DNA from: Saccoglossus kowalevskii
Lineage: Eukaryota; Hemichordata; Enteropneusta; Harrimaniidae
Length of the DNA stretch: 28,664 nt
NCBI RefSeq assembly: GCF_000003605.2
Contig: NW_003145788.1
Location: forward strand, 10,256 to 38,919
Direction of reading: 5' to 3'
This document shows positions 1 to 10,900 of this stretch, in pieces. Positions within the stretch are counted from its first letter, which is position 1. Every line of letters begins with the position of its first letter. The position numbers and the translations under genes were made by a program. A model generated the notes under the pieces. The model was given only the letters and a program-made list of their open reading frames with translations. It searched no databases and had not been told where the DNA came from.

Positions 1-185
1 CCATTTACTAGTCACTAATGGCTGGGCTTCCACTATTTCTTCACCAGTCACCAATGGCTGGGCTTCCACTATTCCTTCACCAGTCACTAATGGCTGGGCT
101 TCCACTAACCATTTACTAGTCACTAATGGCTGGGCTTCCACTAACCATTTACTAGTCACTAATGGATGGGCTTCCACTAACCCTT
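1..185. repeat. 36-bp tandem repeat, about five units, cut by the window edge
   Basis: The core GCTGGGCTTCCACTA recurs at 21, 57, 93 and 129, with a one-base variant at 165, so the period is exactly 36 bp. Because 36 is a multiple of 3, open frames persist through the array on both strands. On the minus strand each unit reads VEAQPLVT followed by four variable residues (SKWL, GEGI or GEEI). On the plus strand a frame open from base 2 to a stop at 404-406 reads a TNGWAST-type unit. Differences are clustered in one third of the unit. It could be a minisatellite or a repetitive exon of a minus-strand gene to the left; the sequence here cannot decide. Confidence 0.85.
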
Positions 186-206
186 TATATAAATACCTTG
201 TACTTG

Positions 207-940
207 TGATGTTTAAGCTATTTGTAAATGTACTTGTACCAGGATCATATACAATGTATCGGGTACCCACAATCACTATGAACAGTGCTCACGGTCACGT
301 AATCTCAATTCAGCAAATACATTGTAAGTACATTTGGATATCATCAGGTAGGCTTGTGTCAATAAATTACCAGGAATGTCATGCTGTAGGCTTAATACAA
401 ACCTAAAATTATAGTCGTGTGGTTGCTAATCTATTCTTTTAGTCGTCTGAGATTGATCATATTTGCGGTTGTGCTGGCCAATGGTATGTACATAGTGGTC
501 CTATGAATAACAGTAAACAGGTACTCACATAATACGTTTCACACACCAGCAAATTATTCTCTGATTATTTGTTCTTTATTTTCCAGTACAAGTAAGTCAC
601 TATTCCATCTTCTGATATTATTTTTATCTAGATTATTAGATTATTGGATACTTATCATCATAGTGTTCAAATAAAAAATTATCTGAATGCTTATTGGTAA
701 TTTGTTAATATTATCTCTAGATTTATATATATATTTGTTACTCATTTTCCAACCAGCTGCAATAATGTTATAATAATCATAATATTTATTCAACATTAAA
801 AAACAAACTACAGTGAGTTGTTCTATAGTCGTATAAAAATATACTCAAATAAACTAAACTAAAATGCAGTAAAGTTGAACAAACTAAACAGAATGCTAAA
901 TAAAGCTAAATAACAAACACATAAAGAATCACAATATACT
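207..940. other. AT-rich intergenic DNA, no gene recognised
   Basis: Apart from the plus-strand open frame continuing out of the 36-bp repeat to 406, no exon, RNA gene or repeat with recognisable ends is seen here. The short open frame has no family resemblance. Confidence 0.4.
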
Positions 941-944
941 TGTA

Positions 945-969
945 CAATACAATACAATACGATACAATA
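945..969. repeat. (CAATA)5 pentanucleotide microsatellite
   Basis: Five CAATA units, one with a single mismatch. It lies directly beyond the stop codon side of the minus-strand LINE fragment, so on that strand it is a (TATTG)n tail. Several non-LTR retrotransposon families end in short tandem repeats rather than poly(A); this is probably the element's 3' tail. Confidence 0.7.
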
Positions 970-984
970 ACTATGGCGAAAAGA

Positions 985-1730
985 ATAGTTTTAATTTTAA
1001 TTTTGGTGGAGCTGCTCATATCTCATACATTTTTGTATATATTGTGCAGTTCTGATTCCTGTACAATTTTCCATAATTTCTTTGAATTTTTCTGGTTCAT
1101 TTAATTTGCTAAACTTTTGTATAATTTCCTTACAGTAGTTGAATAATTCAATTCTGTGTGTATTATACAGACTGCAGTCCATAAGGAAATGTACCTCATC
1201 TTCAATCTGCTTGTTGTCACAGGCTCTTTCATTCCTTGGAGTTTTGCAATGCCTGCCAGTTTCAATATGAAGTTTATGATCAGAGATTCTGCTCTGTTGT
1301 CATCAAATAGAGCTTCTTTCCATTTTATTATGTAATTCTCTTTCAGCAAAACAGATATTGTCATGGTTTGGAGCTGTTTCTCCTATTTTATTTGTTGTTT
1401 GATTGCTTTATCAAGATTGTTATCACTGATTATTTTGTCAACATTTTTCGTCCACCCAGTCTTTATTATATTGACCTCATCAAAGGTGCTTTTTATTAAC
1501 TTGGGCGTCTCTGGGAGTTTTGATCTGAACCAGAATTTAATTATTTGTTAATTAATTTTTATGACCAGAGGGTATCTTCCCAATTCCCTTAAAATTGTAG
1601 GCTTAATAGCATTCTTTTTAACCCCCAAAGGTAATCTGCAAAAAGAATAGTTAACATTTTCAATAACATCTCTATTTTTAACAACTTCCTCTCCCCATAC
1701 TTCACACCCAATTTATCGAATAGATTTAAA
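985..1730 (-). mobile_element. Degenerate non-LTR retrotransposon (LINE), C-terminal part of ORF2
   Basis: Read on the minus strand from about 1720 down to the stop at 997-999, pieces of a LINE ORF2 C-terminal region appear in shifting frames. First comes a segment with CEVWGEEVVKN and FCRLPLGVKKNAIKPTILRE, then FWFRSKLPETPKLI, then KWKEALFDDNR. Next is a cysteine/histidine-bearing block with KLHIETGRHCKTPRNERACD and EDEVHFLMDCSLYN, ending in ...MRYEQLHQN. The order and the HIETGRH / ERxC / HFLxxC pattern are those of the region downstream of reverse transcriptase in L1/Tx1-like and related LINEs. At least one in-frame stop and an internal frameshift or deletion, between the KWKEALF and HIETGRH blocks, make it inactive. 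No reverse-transcriptase catalytic part remains. Confidence 0.75.
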
Positions 1731-1739
1731 GCTAATTTA

Positions 1740-2680
1740 GAGTTTTGAATCAGAATTGAGTGTTTGTTTTAGTATAAACAGCACAAATGGTGGCTTTAAA
1801 GAGGTATTTGCTGGAATTCCTTGGTGTACATTAAATATGTATATAATATCAACCAATTTCATATATACATATAATAATTAATTAGCAGATCTGTGTTGAT
1901 GATGTGTTGTTTCAAACTAGCTGTCAGTTATATTAATGCCTAAATACACACAGGCTCATAGATGACACAGAAAACACCAGCTGCTGGTTCACATCATATA
2001 CACAGATACATGTACTGGTTTGCTCTATTAGTAATGTATATGCTTACATGAATGAGAGAGGTATGTCTATGACCAAGATATGTCCGAGTTATGAGACCCA
2101 AACAGCATTCATTGAAAACAAATTATCACCAGTCGGCCATTTTGAATCTGATGTGAAAAAAAATAAGTTCATCAAGTTTGACCAAAGTACAAAAATTGGT
2201 TTCAGAATGACAGAAATGCTTAATTTTGATTAATTTTCAGCACTAATATGGTCGCCATTCAGCCATTTTAAATCAGATTACAAGAATGCACATGCATATG
2301 TATCCCAATTACAGTACAATTAATGCATACGTAAACTTCAGTTTTGTGAGAGGTATACATTCTGTAGTTGTGAAAATTTCTCCAAGGTCCTACGACATGG
2401 TAAGTCAGCATTTTTCCTGAAATTTTGTGTTCACAAAATAATATCAGATCGCAAAAAATTGAAGTTTGAACATGATCAGCAATGTGGAGTATGCATGCAC
2501 ATACAGAAATTATAGTAGTTTGTTCGTATGGGTTCAACAAAAAGCAAAAAAGGACTAACATAGACTCACAATTCCCTAAGAATGTTGGTGAAAGGCATAT
2601 TCAATGATGCTGTATGGCTGCAAACTTCTTCTAATTTAGTGGACAAAGAGACACACCCACCATATGTTGTTCAATCTCAA
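1740..2680. other. Intergenic DNA with dispersed-repeat pieces
   Basis: No exon recognised. Around 2131-2150 and 2251-2275 are two related short motifs (GGCCATTTTGAATC and GCCATTTTAAATC). Related motifs recur near 16993 and 24770, so this is a member of a dispersed family. The 2268-2902 minus-strand open frames have no recognisable protein similarity. Confidence 0.4.
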
Positions 2681-2686
2681 GTGAGA

Positions 2687-2848
2687 TTTACCGTGACCGC
2701 AAGAAAGAATGGAACAGCAATATTGCAGACACTGTTTTGCTAACAAATTTAAAATAGCTGCACAAAGTGTTGCCACAGGAAGAAATGGTGACCTTAAGCA
2801 AAACAGTGTCTCATACTGCTGTTCTATACTTCTTGCAGTCACAGTAAA
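2687..2848. repeat. Foldback (inverted repeat) with about 53-nt arms
   Basis: The left arm (2687-2741) and the reverse complement of the right arm (2797-2848) match along their whole length with a few substitutions and a short gap. They share GCAAGAA, GAACAGCA and a perfect run GACACTGTTTTGCT at the inner end. The loop is about 55 nt. Size and imperfect arms resemble a foldback MITE rather than a typical microRNA precursor. Confidence 0.75.
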
Positions 2849-2849
2849 G

Positions 2850-4755
2850 TATTTAACAGACAACTGGCATATGTAATGAATATTTTGAGTGACGATTAGC
2901 ATATGGTAATGATCATGACGTTTAATTAGTGTTTTAGCCCCAATTTTTCAGTATGGTACGTGCAGGTGCTGAAGTAAGGTGAAATAGACAATCGGCTTGT
3001 TCATTTCATAATGATGAAATTGTGAGACAAAATATTAGGAGAAAAGAACAGAATATTTGGCAACATATGGGTTCAACATGATGGGTCAACTTTGGATCAT
3101 TCAAATTCTACCATCTTTAGCACGTCTCCCTGTTGAAAATCCCTCAACTAACGATAAATGATGAAAACATAATTGTTTGTTGATTGTAAACTTTGAGAAA
3201 TCCTTCCTATAATAACAATGCTAGACTATAGTGACTCATGATGCCAATGTTTTGCATTTAAAGGAACTCTTAATCACATGACTCAATAACTTCAAGGAAT
3301 GACAATCTATATTTGCAATAGTATCATGAAAAACTTTCAGAAATTCCATATTCAATGCAAAATAACCTTGTCACACAGCACAAGTAAATAATATTACTTG
3401 GCCTAAACACAAATGAGTTAATATTTTACCTCATTCCAAATAGTGAAGAAAAAAAAGGCTACAGTAATATAGTAAGAACAACATTAATGACAGGTTGTAT
3501 GCAAAGTGAACTACTGTAAACACGTTAATTATTCGCTGGTTTTTAATTTTTCTATTCTTACTGATAAGTGAAATTCGCTAAATTAAATCGATGTGAATTT
3601 GTAGAATAACAATAGAACTCATTGTTTTCCTCCCTAGTCTGTGAACTTAAAACCCAGTGAAATTGCTCAAAACACCAAAACAATGAAAATATTTTTTGGT
3701 TTTACAGTATCGGTCGAGTGTGATCTGGTCACAGACTGGAGCATACACAGGATGTTTATTTGTGGGATTATGCTGATTACAACAAATGTTTTCTTTGGCT
3801 CCGAAAGGCTCACCTGTGGAGGTATAACAGAATTCTATTATACCTTCATGCTTAGCTGAAGTTTATATGCCTGAGTTTTCCGTTTCAAAAAACTGTTTTT
3901 TTTTAAATCAAAGGATATTTTCGAAAAACAAGGCTATGTGCCTTCTGGTAGATATTAGGCAAATTTTAAATTATTTTAAAAAGTAATTGCCAGAATCTGA
4001 AGCCAAATTCACTAAAATGGCATAAAGCCTATTTCAGCCTGAGAATTTGCGAGTAACTGCTTGCATTTACGCCAAAATAAAACTAAAACATTTCACATAT
4101 TTGCATTTAGCAAATATTCTTCGAAAATATTTGCAGGCAGATCTATAAATAAATTTTATGTAGTAATTTTCATTTAATCATTACCAATGCTCTGAAAAAT
4201 GAAACTGAACTCATTACAATTGTTTATTTTACACACGAAATGATTTTCATAATCTAATCTGCTAATATTTTAAATTTAAAAACAATGGCTCTTGTATCCT
4301 TGACTCAGGCAGCTCAAAACTTGAGCAAAGGTAAAGTCTTGGAAAATGAATAGGAATGACCAAAGTCACCACGGCAGGTACAAAACACAGGTTATAGGTT
4401 CCGGTTGCAGGTTCAGGTTACAAGTGATTCAGTGATGGGGAATGCACTGGTTCAGTCAACCCCAGTTTATTTACTCATTAACATGCTAAATCACTGTGTG
4501 TTGAGGGACGGTGGCTAACTATGGCACTTTTATTTCTTTTGTAAGAAACTCCACATATGCAGCCACATTGGATGTGATGACATAATTCTTGGTGTCCACT
4601 CACTGATTATTTTCATGAATGTCCAGGGTTGATTGGAGCATTTGGTTTTAAGTTTTTATCAATCTGGTGTCTGCAAAGCTTTCCTACCTTGTAATTTTTT
4701 AGTCATTCAGTGATAAATTCAGACCCATTTGTCAGCACCTACTGGTACTTTATTT
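2850..4755. other. Intergenic DNA, no gene recognised
   Basis: Nothing conserved is seen in any frame. A sequence starting TACTGTAAA at about 3512 with ATTCGCTGG downstream resembles one end of the palindromic MITE found three times elsewhere in the window, so a partial copy is possible at about 3512-3625. The open frame at 3641-3859 (+) has no recognisable similarity. Confidence 0.35.
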
Positions 4756-4756
4756 A

Positions 4757-6476
4757 AAGTGCCTGTGAAATGGCTGCTATTTTCATGCCTAAAATTATCC
4801 ATTGATACATAAATATTATTATTTTTTAATGTTTCTAAGCATGAATTACTTTTTTAAGTGAAAAAATGTGTTTTATACTCAATCTGCAGCAGCTTTATTT
4901 TTGTGTATTTTAAAATGAGGCTCCTCATTAGCTTCTTATTTGCATACAGAAATTCCCCTTGTGACGTCAGAAGGGGAAGTCGCATGGCAGCTTGCATTGT
5001 CGATACGTGTAAATAAGGCAAATTTCTTATGCAGTTTTCTCGTCTTTTACTAAATTTTCACTTATGTACTTGTTCGTCGAGGAGGAATGGACCATATAGA
5101 ACACATACTATCAATTTTTGTTGCATGGGGTTGAGTTAGATGCGAAATATGTTCGTTCTGGTGTAACGTGTCACCGTGATCGTCAGCGGCGCACGTTTGT
5201 ACACTGTCGCTGGACAAAATAGAATTTGACTTCGCACATGGGAGTCAAAAAGAGTAAAATTGAAAAAAGATTCTGAGTTGTGGCTACGTCCCTACCTGCC
5301 AACAGTTCTTGGCTGTCCGCCTTCTCCCCAAAAGAAACTACACTGCCAAACATAATCAAAAGAGGGAAGCCATGCAAGTGCCGTACACTGCATACTGTTA
5401 AAACTCAGTTGTAAAGTTATTCCTTTTATAAATGTGGGACTTACTAGTATACCATTGAAATCATGATTTTGTTGTTTGGGAATTGGGAAGATCAATTGAA
5501 TATGGAGTAAATGTCTGTCATTTTATTTTACTTCCTGGGTGCAAAACATCACTAAACAATTGGTCTTCTGGAGGCATTATACTGCACACCTATGCACTGT
5601 CAGTGAGTATTCTTATAAGCAAGCACTAACACAATCATCGCTTACCAAGTAGCGTTAATTATAGAGTGAAATTGAAAACTAATTACAAAATTCCAGTCCA
5701 GTAAGTTGTAACATTTCAAACAAATCGCCCTGAATTTCCATCTACCATGGATGCGCATTTCAATATTAGACTATATCAATGGAAGCAACCCAAACAAATG
5801 CCACATTTGCAATTAGAAAATGAGTAGTCATGTTTTCTAATTTTATGAAACAAGTATATGATATTAGGCAACGAAAATATGATACAGGGTCAAGTGATTA
5901 AACAGTGAAAAACATGCATTCACGTATCAGGTCATAGAATGTGCTCAAATATGGTACCAATGATACCGATGCCAATAATTATTATTACTACCCAACATTT
6001 GTAGTTGCGTTCATGCCATGGGGAAATTAATTTAGGTTAACATTTTGGTGGAATGAATCATCACGGGTCTATTAAATGTATTCATGGAGGTACCAGTGAT
6101 CACCGATAATAATACTGCATAATATCTGTCGTCCAAAATTTGTGGAGAAAAAAAGTCATGAAAGTTTATTTTTAGATTTTTTAAAAGTCACTAGACAATA
6201 AATCGGAACCTGAAGTGTTCTCGAGAACCATGTCAAAGTCCCACTACCATGTGTATATTGTGTTCTGGTGACGTCACCAGGGCAATACCTGTATAGTAAG
6301 CAAATGAAGGCTAATGAGATGCCTCATTGTGAAATCCAGTAAATGACTGATAGTAGACAGCAACTATGAAACCCAAATTTGTTGGTTAAAATATTTATTT
6401 TGCGGCCAGATATATAAATTATGATCATATTTGCATACCAATAAGTGATTTTGGGCTAGCTTTTCACAGGCACTGA
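4757..6476. mobile_element. DNA element with long (about 220-bp) terminal inverted repeats
   Basis: The left end starts AGTGCCTGTGAAA at 4758; the reverse complement of the right end starts AGTGCCTGTGAAA at about 6475. About 150 bp inside each end, the left segment 4914-4975 and the reverse complement of 6250-6328 match again. They share AATGAGGC, CTCATTAGC and GTGACGTCA in the same order. The arms are therefore long, diverged terminal inverted repeats around a middle of about 1.25 kb with no recognisable transposase. Target-site duplication is not evident. Inside the element, GGTACCAATGATACCGAT at 5952 is partly repeated near 6090. Confidence 0.6.
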
Positions 6477-6479
6477 AAA

Positions 6480-7380
6480 TTGAGATCAAATCATATATAC
6501 AGATCATTGTTAAATATAATTTGTAAATATACAAATGAGTGTTCAAGTATTGCTAAAGATACAGCAATGAGGAACAAATAAAAAGTGTAAACAGATATTT
6601 TCTCATACTTTAATGGATGTTGTTTGTAATTTGTTGAGCTGTTAATTTTAATAGCTACTGAACCCATTGAATGTCACCTTTCACAAACTAAACCTGCTAT
6701 TATATCTAGACATGTAACCAATGAGATTTAATGTCCATTTGGTTCATTAAATTATAGTAAAAAACTGTTGTACCATGGTGTTCAAAATCTACAATTTTAA
6801 AAACCAACATTTAGATACAGTGGTCTATTTAATTTAGACAATAAAATTATTGTGCAATAAAAATAGATATTTTATATTGATTTTTGTTTGACTAATCTTC
6901 CTGGTGAATGGAGATAAAATGAGTTGTTTTCCATGATTACCACACAATCTAAGGCACATAATCCAGCCACCCCCAATCCCCCACCCCACCATGGTTTTAT
7001 ATTCAAGATTGTTAAATTGTATACTCGTATGCCATACAGGAGTGGTCAAAGAAACTGTCTCCCACTTTTGGGGCCAGATACATTAAATGTATGAATAACA
7101 TCTGCGAATAATGACATGCACGTTAACACGCAGTCGTAAATAAGAATGGTGGGGAGCCCCATACCCGAATAATAAAAACAATCACATTCATGTTGCAGCA
7201 CGAACAAGACCAAGTTCAAACTCTCAATCTTAAATCTGAATGGGTGTAATTTAATATGGTGGATCACAACATACACTGAATGTCAATCACTCCACGCAAT
7301 ACGTTTATACGTATGTACGTAAGGAAAACAAATCTTGAATCGAGATCTGAAGACAGTGATCAAAACACTGACCATGGCTA
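6480..7380. other. Intergenic DNA, no gene recognised
   Basis: Short minus-strand open frames at 6834-7276 show no family features. The only compositional oddity is a C-rich run at 6965-6992 (G-rich on the minus strand). Confidence 0.4.
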
Positions 7381-7399
7381 GAGATCTTTATCGAGTACG

Positions 7400-7977
7400 T
7401 CAACGGTGAAAGTGTGCATGTTTGAACAATGTTTCTGGGTACCTACCTGTCGCCTAGGAACGAACTTGCGTTTCTTGCGTACTGTCTATTGCAGCGCATC
7501 AAAAGCGTACATGTCATATACCAAGTATAAAAGAAGACGCCTTGCGCATCTTGTTCTTACAATCAATAAATGATTGCATTGATATCATTGGGCGTTGTGC
7601 GAAAGAGATATTCATCCCGACCAATCACAATACGTCTTTTATTTTGAGAGACTGTAAGATGCGTCCATGTTGCTTGCAGGTATGCGCAGTGTAAGGAACA
7701 TTTTTCAGTAAACGATGTGTTGTAAAATCGATTTCACAAACATGTCAAACCGTATTGCCACTAAAATGACATATGAAATTATCTACTTAGAAGAAAGAAC
7801 TCGTTCAGAGAAATTAAAATAATCCGACATTATCGCGTTAGTATTTATTAAGCTCCGTACCCCCTTATATAGTGTACGAGTCGAATGAACTTCCGTTCAG
7901 GACGTGGCTGGCGCTGTTGTCAATGCAAGATGATGTGAGATTTTTATGACAAAAAATAATCGTTTATTCCATTGGAA
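7400..7977 (+). promoter_or_regulatory. Probable GOLT1B promoter and 5' UTR
   Basis: This stretch is richer in CpG than its surroundings. It has TATAAAAG at 7526-7533, a CCAATCA box at 7620-7626 and GCGCA half-sites (NRF1-like) at about 7545 and 7684. It lies immediately before the first coding exon of GOLT1B. Which element directs initiation, and where the 5' UTR begins, cannot be read from the sequence. An in-frame TAA at 7957-7959 closes the reading frame upstream of the chosen start codon. Confidence 0.4.
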
Positions 7978-10900
7978 ATGTTCGAAGTCACAGACTACCA
8001 GAGTAAGTAGGTTATAACATTCACAGACTGCCGTGAAAATGTGTAAGCAATAATTTTACTGTGAATTGCAACGACAGCCAATCGACTGTAATCTGGCATT
8101 GTCCAGGTATGATTCACGTCTCAAACCCAGCCATAGTCATAATGGAACACGTTGCACTCTCCCAGTCTCAGTCTGTGAATACATTAGATATCAGTGAATA
8201 CGCTATATTCAGTAACTTGTAATTGAGTTCCGTTCGAGATTCTACGGAAGAGTTTCAAACTCCCTTTTCAGTAGAAATCCCTAACCCCTATATTAAGAAG
8301 AACAGCTTGTACTTGTAGTCTTATCTATAGTACCGTAGTATATCAGATAACACCATATTTGCTATATAAGTGCACCTCCGCCATGACGCAATAACTTAAT
8401 GGTTAGGAATTTTGTTTGATTAAATTGTAAATGTACCATTATGCAATGTATTTAGATGTTGTTTATTTAGATAATTAGAGAATAAAGCACAGTGTGTAAC
8501 CTATATTGTGTGACAATAGGGCAAGATTGGGGATGTGTGCAATAAGAGGCAACCCACAGTTAATCCTATTATTTAGACAAACAACCCCATTCAAGCCTGA
8601 TTATCACGCAATAATTGGCGTTGGTCTCAAGTCCCAATAAATGTTATCTGATAATAAATGAAACAATCATAATTCAGTTGAAGGAAGCTCAACATAAATA
8701 TGAAAAATCTACAGGTGATAAGAATGTTACAATGTATTCCCTTATTATTTTATTTGACTCATGGTGATTTTCACTCCTATTTTCCCCAGTGAACGAAGAC
8801 AAATAAATATTAGGGAATAATATATAATTATGTGTTCCTCTTTCACAGAAATTGGTGTAGGCCTAACAGGCTTTGGTGTATTTTTTCTATTTCTTGGAGT
8901 TTTGTTTTTCTTCGACAAGGGACTTCTTGCAATTGGAAATGTAAGTATTTAAAGTCAGGATTGCATCAAGTATTTATTAAAAATAAAAAATAAACTTACC
9001 AGTACATTTGGACTTTATAAACAATAGTTTTGAACAAGGAGAAAATGATCGTAAAATGCACTCACTCAATTTCAACTTTAGGAACATTTTCCTGAAGCAA
9101 ACTCTTTTAAAATATTTCAAAAGATTCTAAAAAATGATGGAATATAACCAGATTTGTTTCTATAAAAACGTATTTTATTTGTTTCCCCAAAACTGCTACC
9201 ATTTTTGTGAAATTTAAAACAGGTTCAGTTTGAAATCAAAGCAGGTTTCCCATAATGTTTTTGACAGATAATGAAATTGATTTTTACTTCAAGGTCATGT
9301 GAACAAATTTCTATTCACTCTATCTCTTCTTAACACCACTTATTTCTGTAAAATAATTTATTTTTGCTTGGAATTAATTTTCGCTGAAGGAATGATTAAG
9401 TGAAAATAAAATCCAGCGAATATACCTTTTTTCCTATATTTTACATTCAACTTGTCAAAAAATCAGTGAAAATAAATTCCATGCAAAACACCAAAAAAGT
9501 CTTTCAGTGAAAATTAAATCCAGCTAAAATAAACTTTTTTACAGTATGCATTTTTTTCAAAAATGCAGGGTTAAATATGGCTATGTTGGATTTTTCATGA
9601 ATGTTTTAGTATGAATGCTATATTGCAATTCTCAATAAAGATTATTTTTATTGTATTACAAAACACATGCCAAACAGTGTCTGTAAATTGAAGAGAAAAA
9701 AAAGAGATATACACCAAAAGTATATGTATGCTTTTCATAATATTCAATTTGTGAGATTGTATTTTTATTAGCGTTGATGACAGAAGTTCAATATGGGTCT
9801 AATGTGAAATATTGTTGATACAGAATTCAAATGCATGCTGTACGACAACAACTGTCAATGCACATTGTGTTTAATATGGGACCATGTTAAACAACGCGTG
9901 TTTAATACTTAGTTTGTTTACACAGAATTTGAATGCCAGCTCCACCCAATACTTTGTGGTACTTTAATCGTAGATGTGCATTTTGACATTGAAAAATTCA
10001 ATTACTGTTTGTATTTTATAGACAAAGTCTGTGGAAGAAAGTTTTTATACATGTTTTTTATATATTTTTTTTATTTTCAGATACTATTTTTAGGTGGATT
10101 GGGTTTCATAATTGGTCTAGAAAGAACATTTAGATTTTTTTTTCAATCACACAAAATCAAAGGCAGTGCGTTTTTCTTTGGTGGCATACTTATTGTGTTA
10201 GTTGGATGGCCACTTGTTGGAATGATAATTGAAACATATGGATTTTTTCTACTATTTAAGTAAGTATGGTAACTTGGAGATATATTTCATTGATGATATT
10301 CTGTGCACCAACATCTTCATTTTAATGGCAATATTCTCTCATATGTAAAATCTAAACATTCTAGCAGATATCTTTCTTCTTCATCTCCTTGTACTGTAAC
10401 ATTTTTTTCTCTTTGATTATTCCAGAGGCTTTTTTCCAGTAATTATTAATTTCCTAAGAAGAGTGCCAGTGTTGGGTCATATACTAAGTTTACCGGGCAT
10501 TAATTCAGTGAGTATTGCTTTGTGAATCCAGTTACTGCAAGAAAGCCAGCAGTTATCTCACTCTCTCACTCTCTCATGTCTGTCTATATGTGTATGTATG
10601 TTCCACAAATATCTCAACTTCAAGACCTGTTGAGATTTCAATGAAATTTGGTAAATAGGTGCTCTGAGACAATATACAGACCTATGGGTGAAAATCCCCA
10701 TACATATTAATTACCCAATTTGCATAATAGTAAATTTTTTTGCTTTTCCACTGATATCATCACATTTCAAAAGAACTTAGTACATAGATGATCTAGCACA
10801 AACCTAATCTGTTGTGGGTTAAAATTTATTCGTATTAATTAACTAATTTGCATTATAATTCATAAATTTTCGGCATTCTATCCTTATCTCAAGTACTAAT

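Noticed and set aside
1-185. CRISPR-like direct repeats
   Set aside because: Units are contiguous with no unique spacers and the DNA is eukaryotic.
1101-1364. 87-codon minus-strand open frame as an independent gene
   Set aside because: It mixes two frames of the decayed LINE. Only its first part (KWKEALFDDNR) is the original reading, and the rest is the wrong frame of the HIETGRH block.
6965-6992. G-quadruplex candidate on the minus strand
   Set aside because: Only three G-runs of three or more are present, so a stable three-tetrad structure is not supported.
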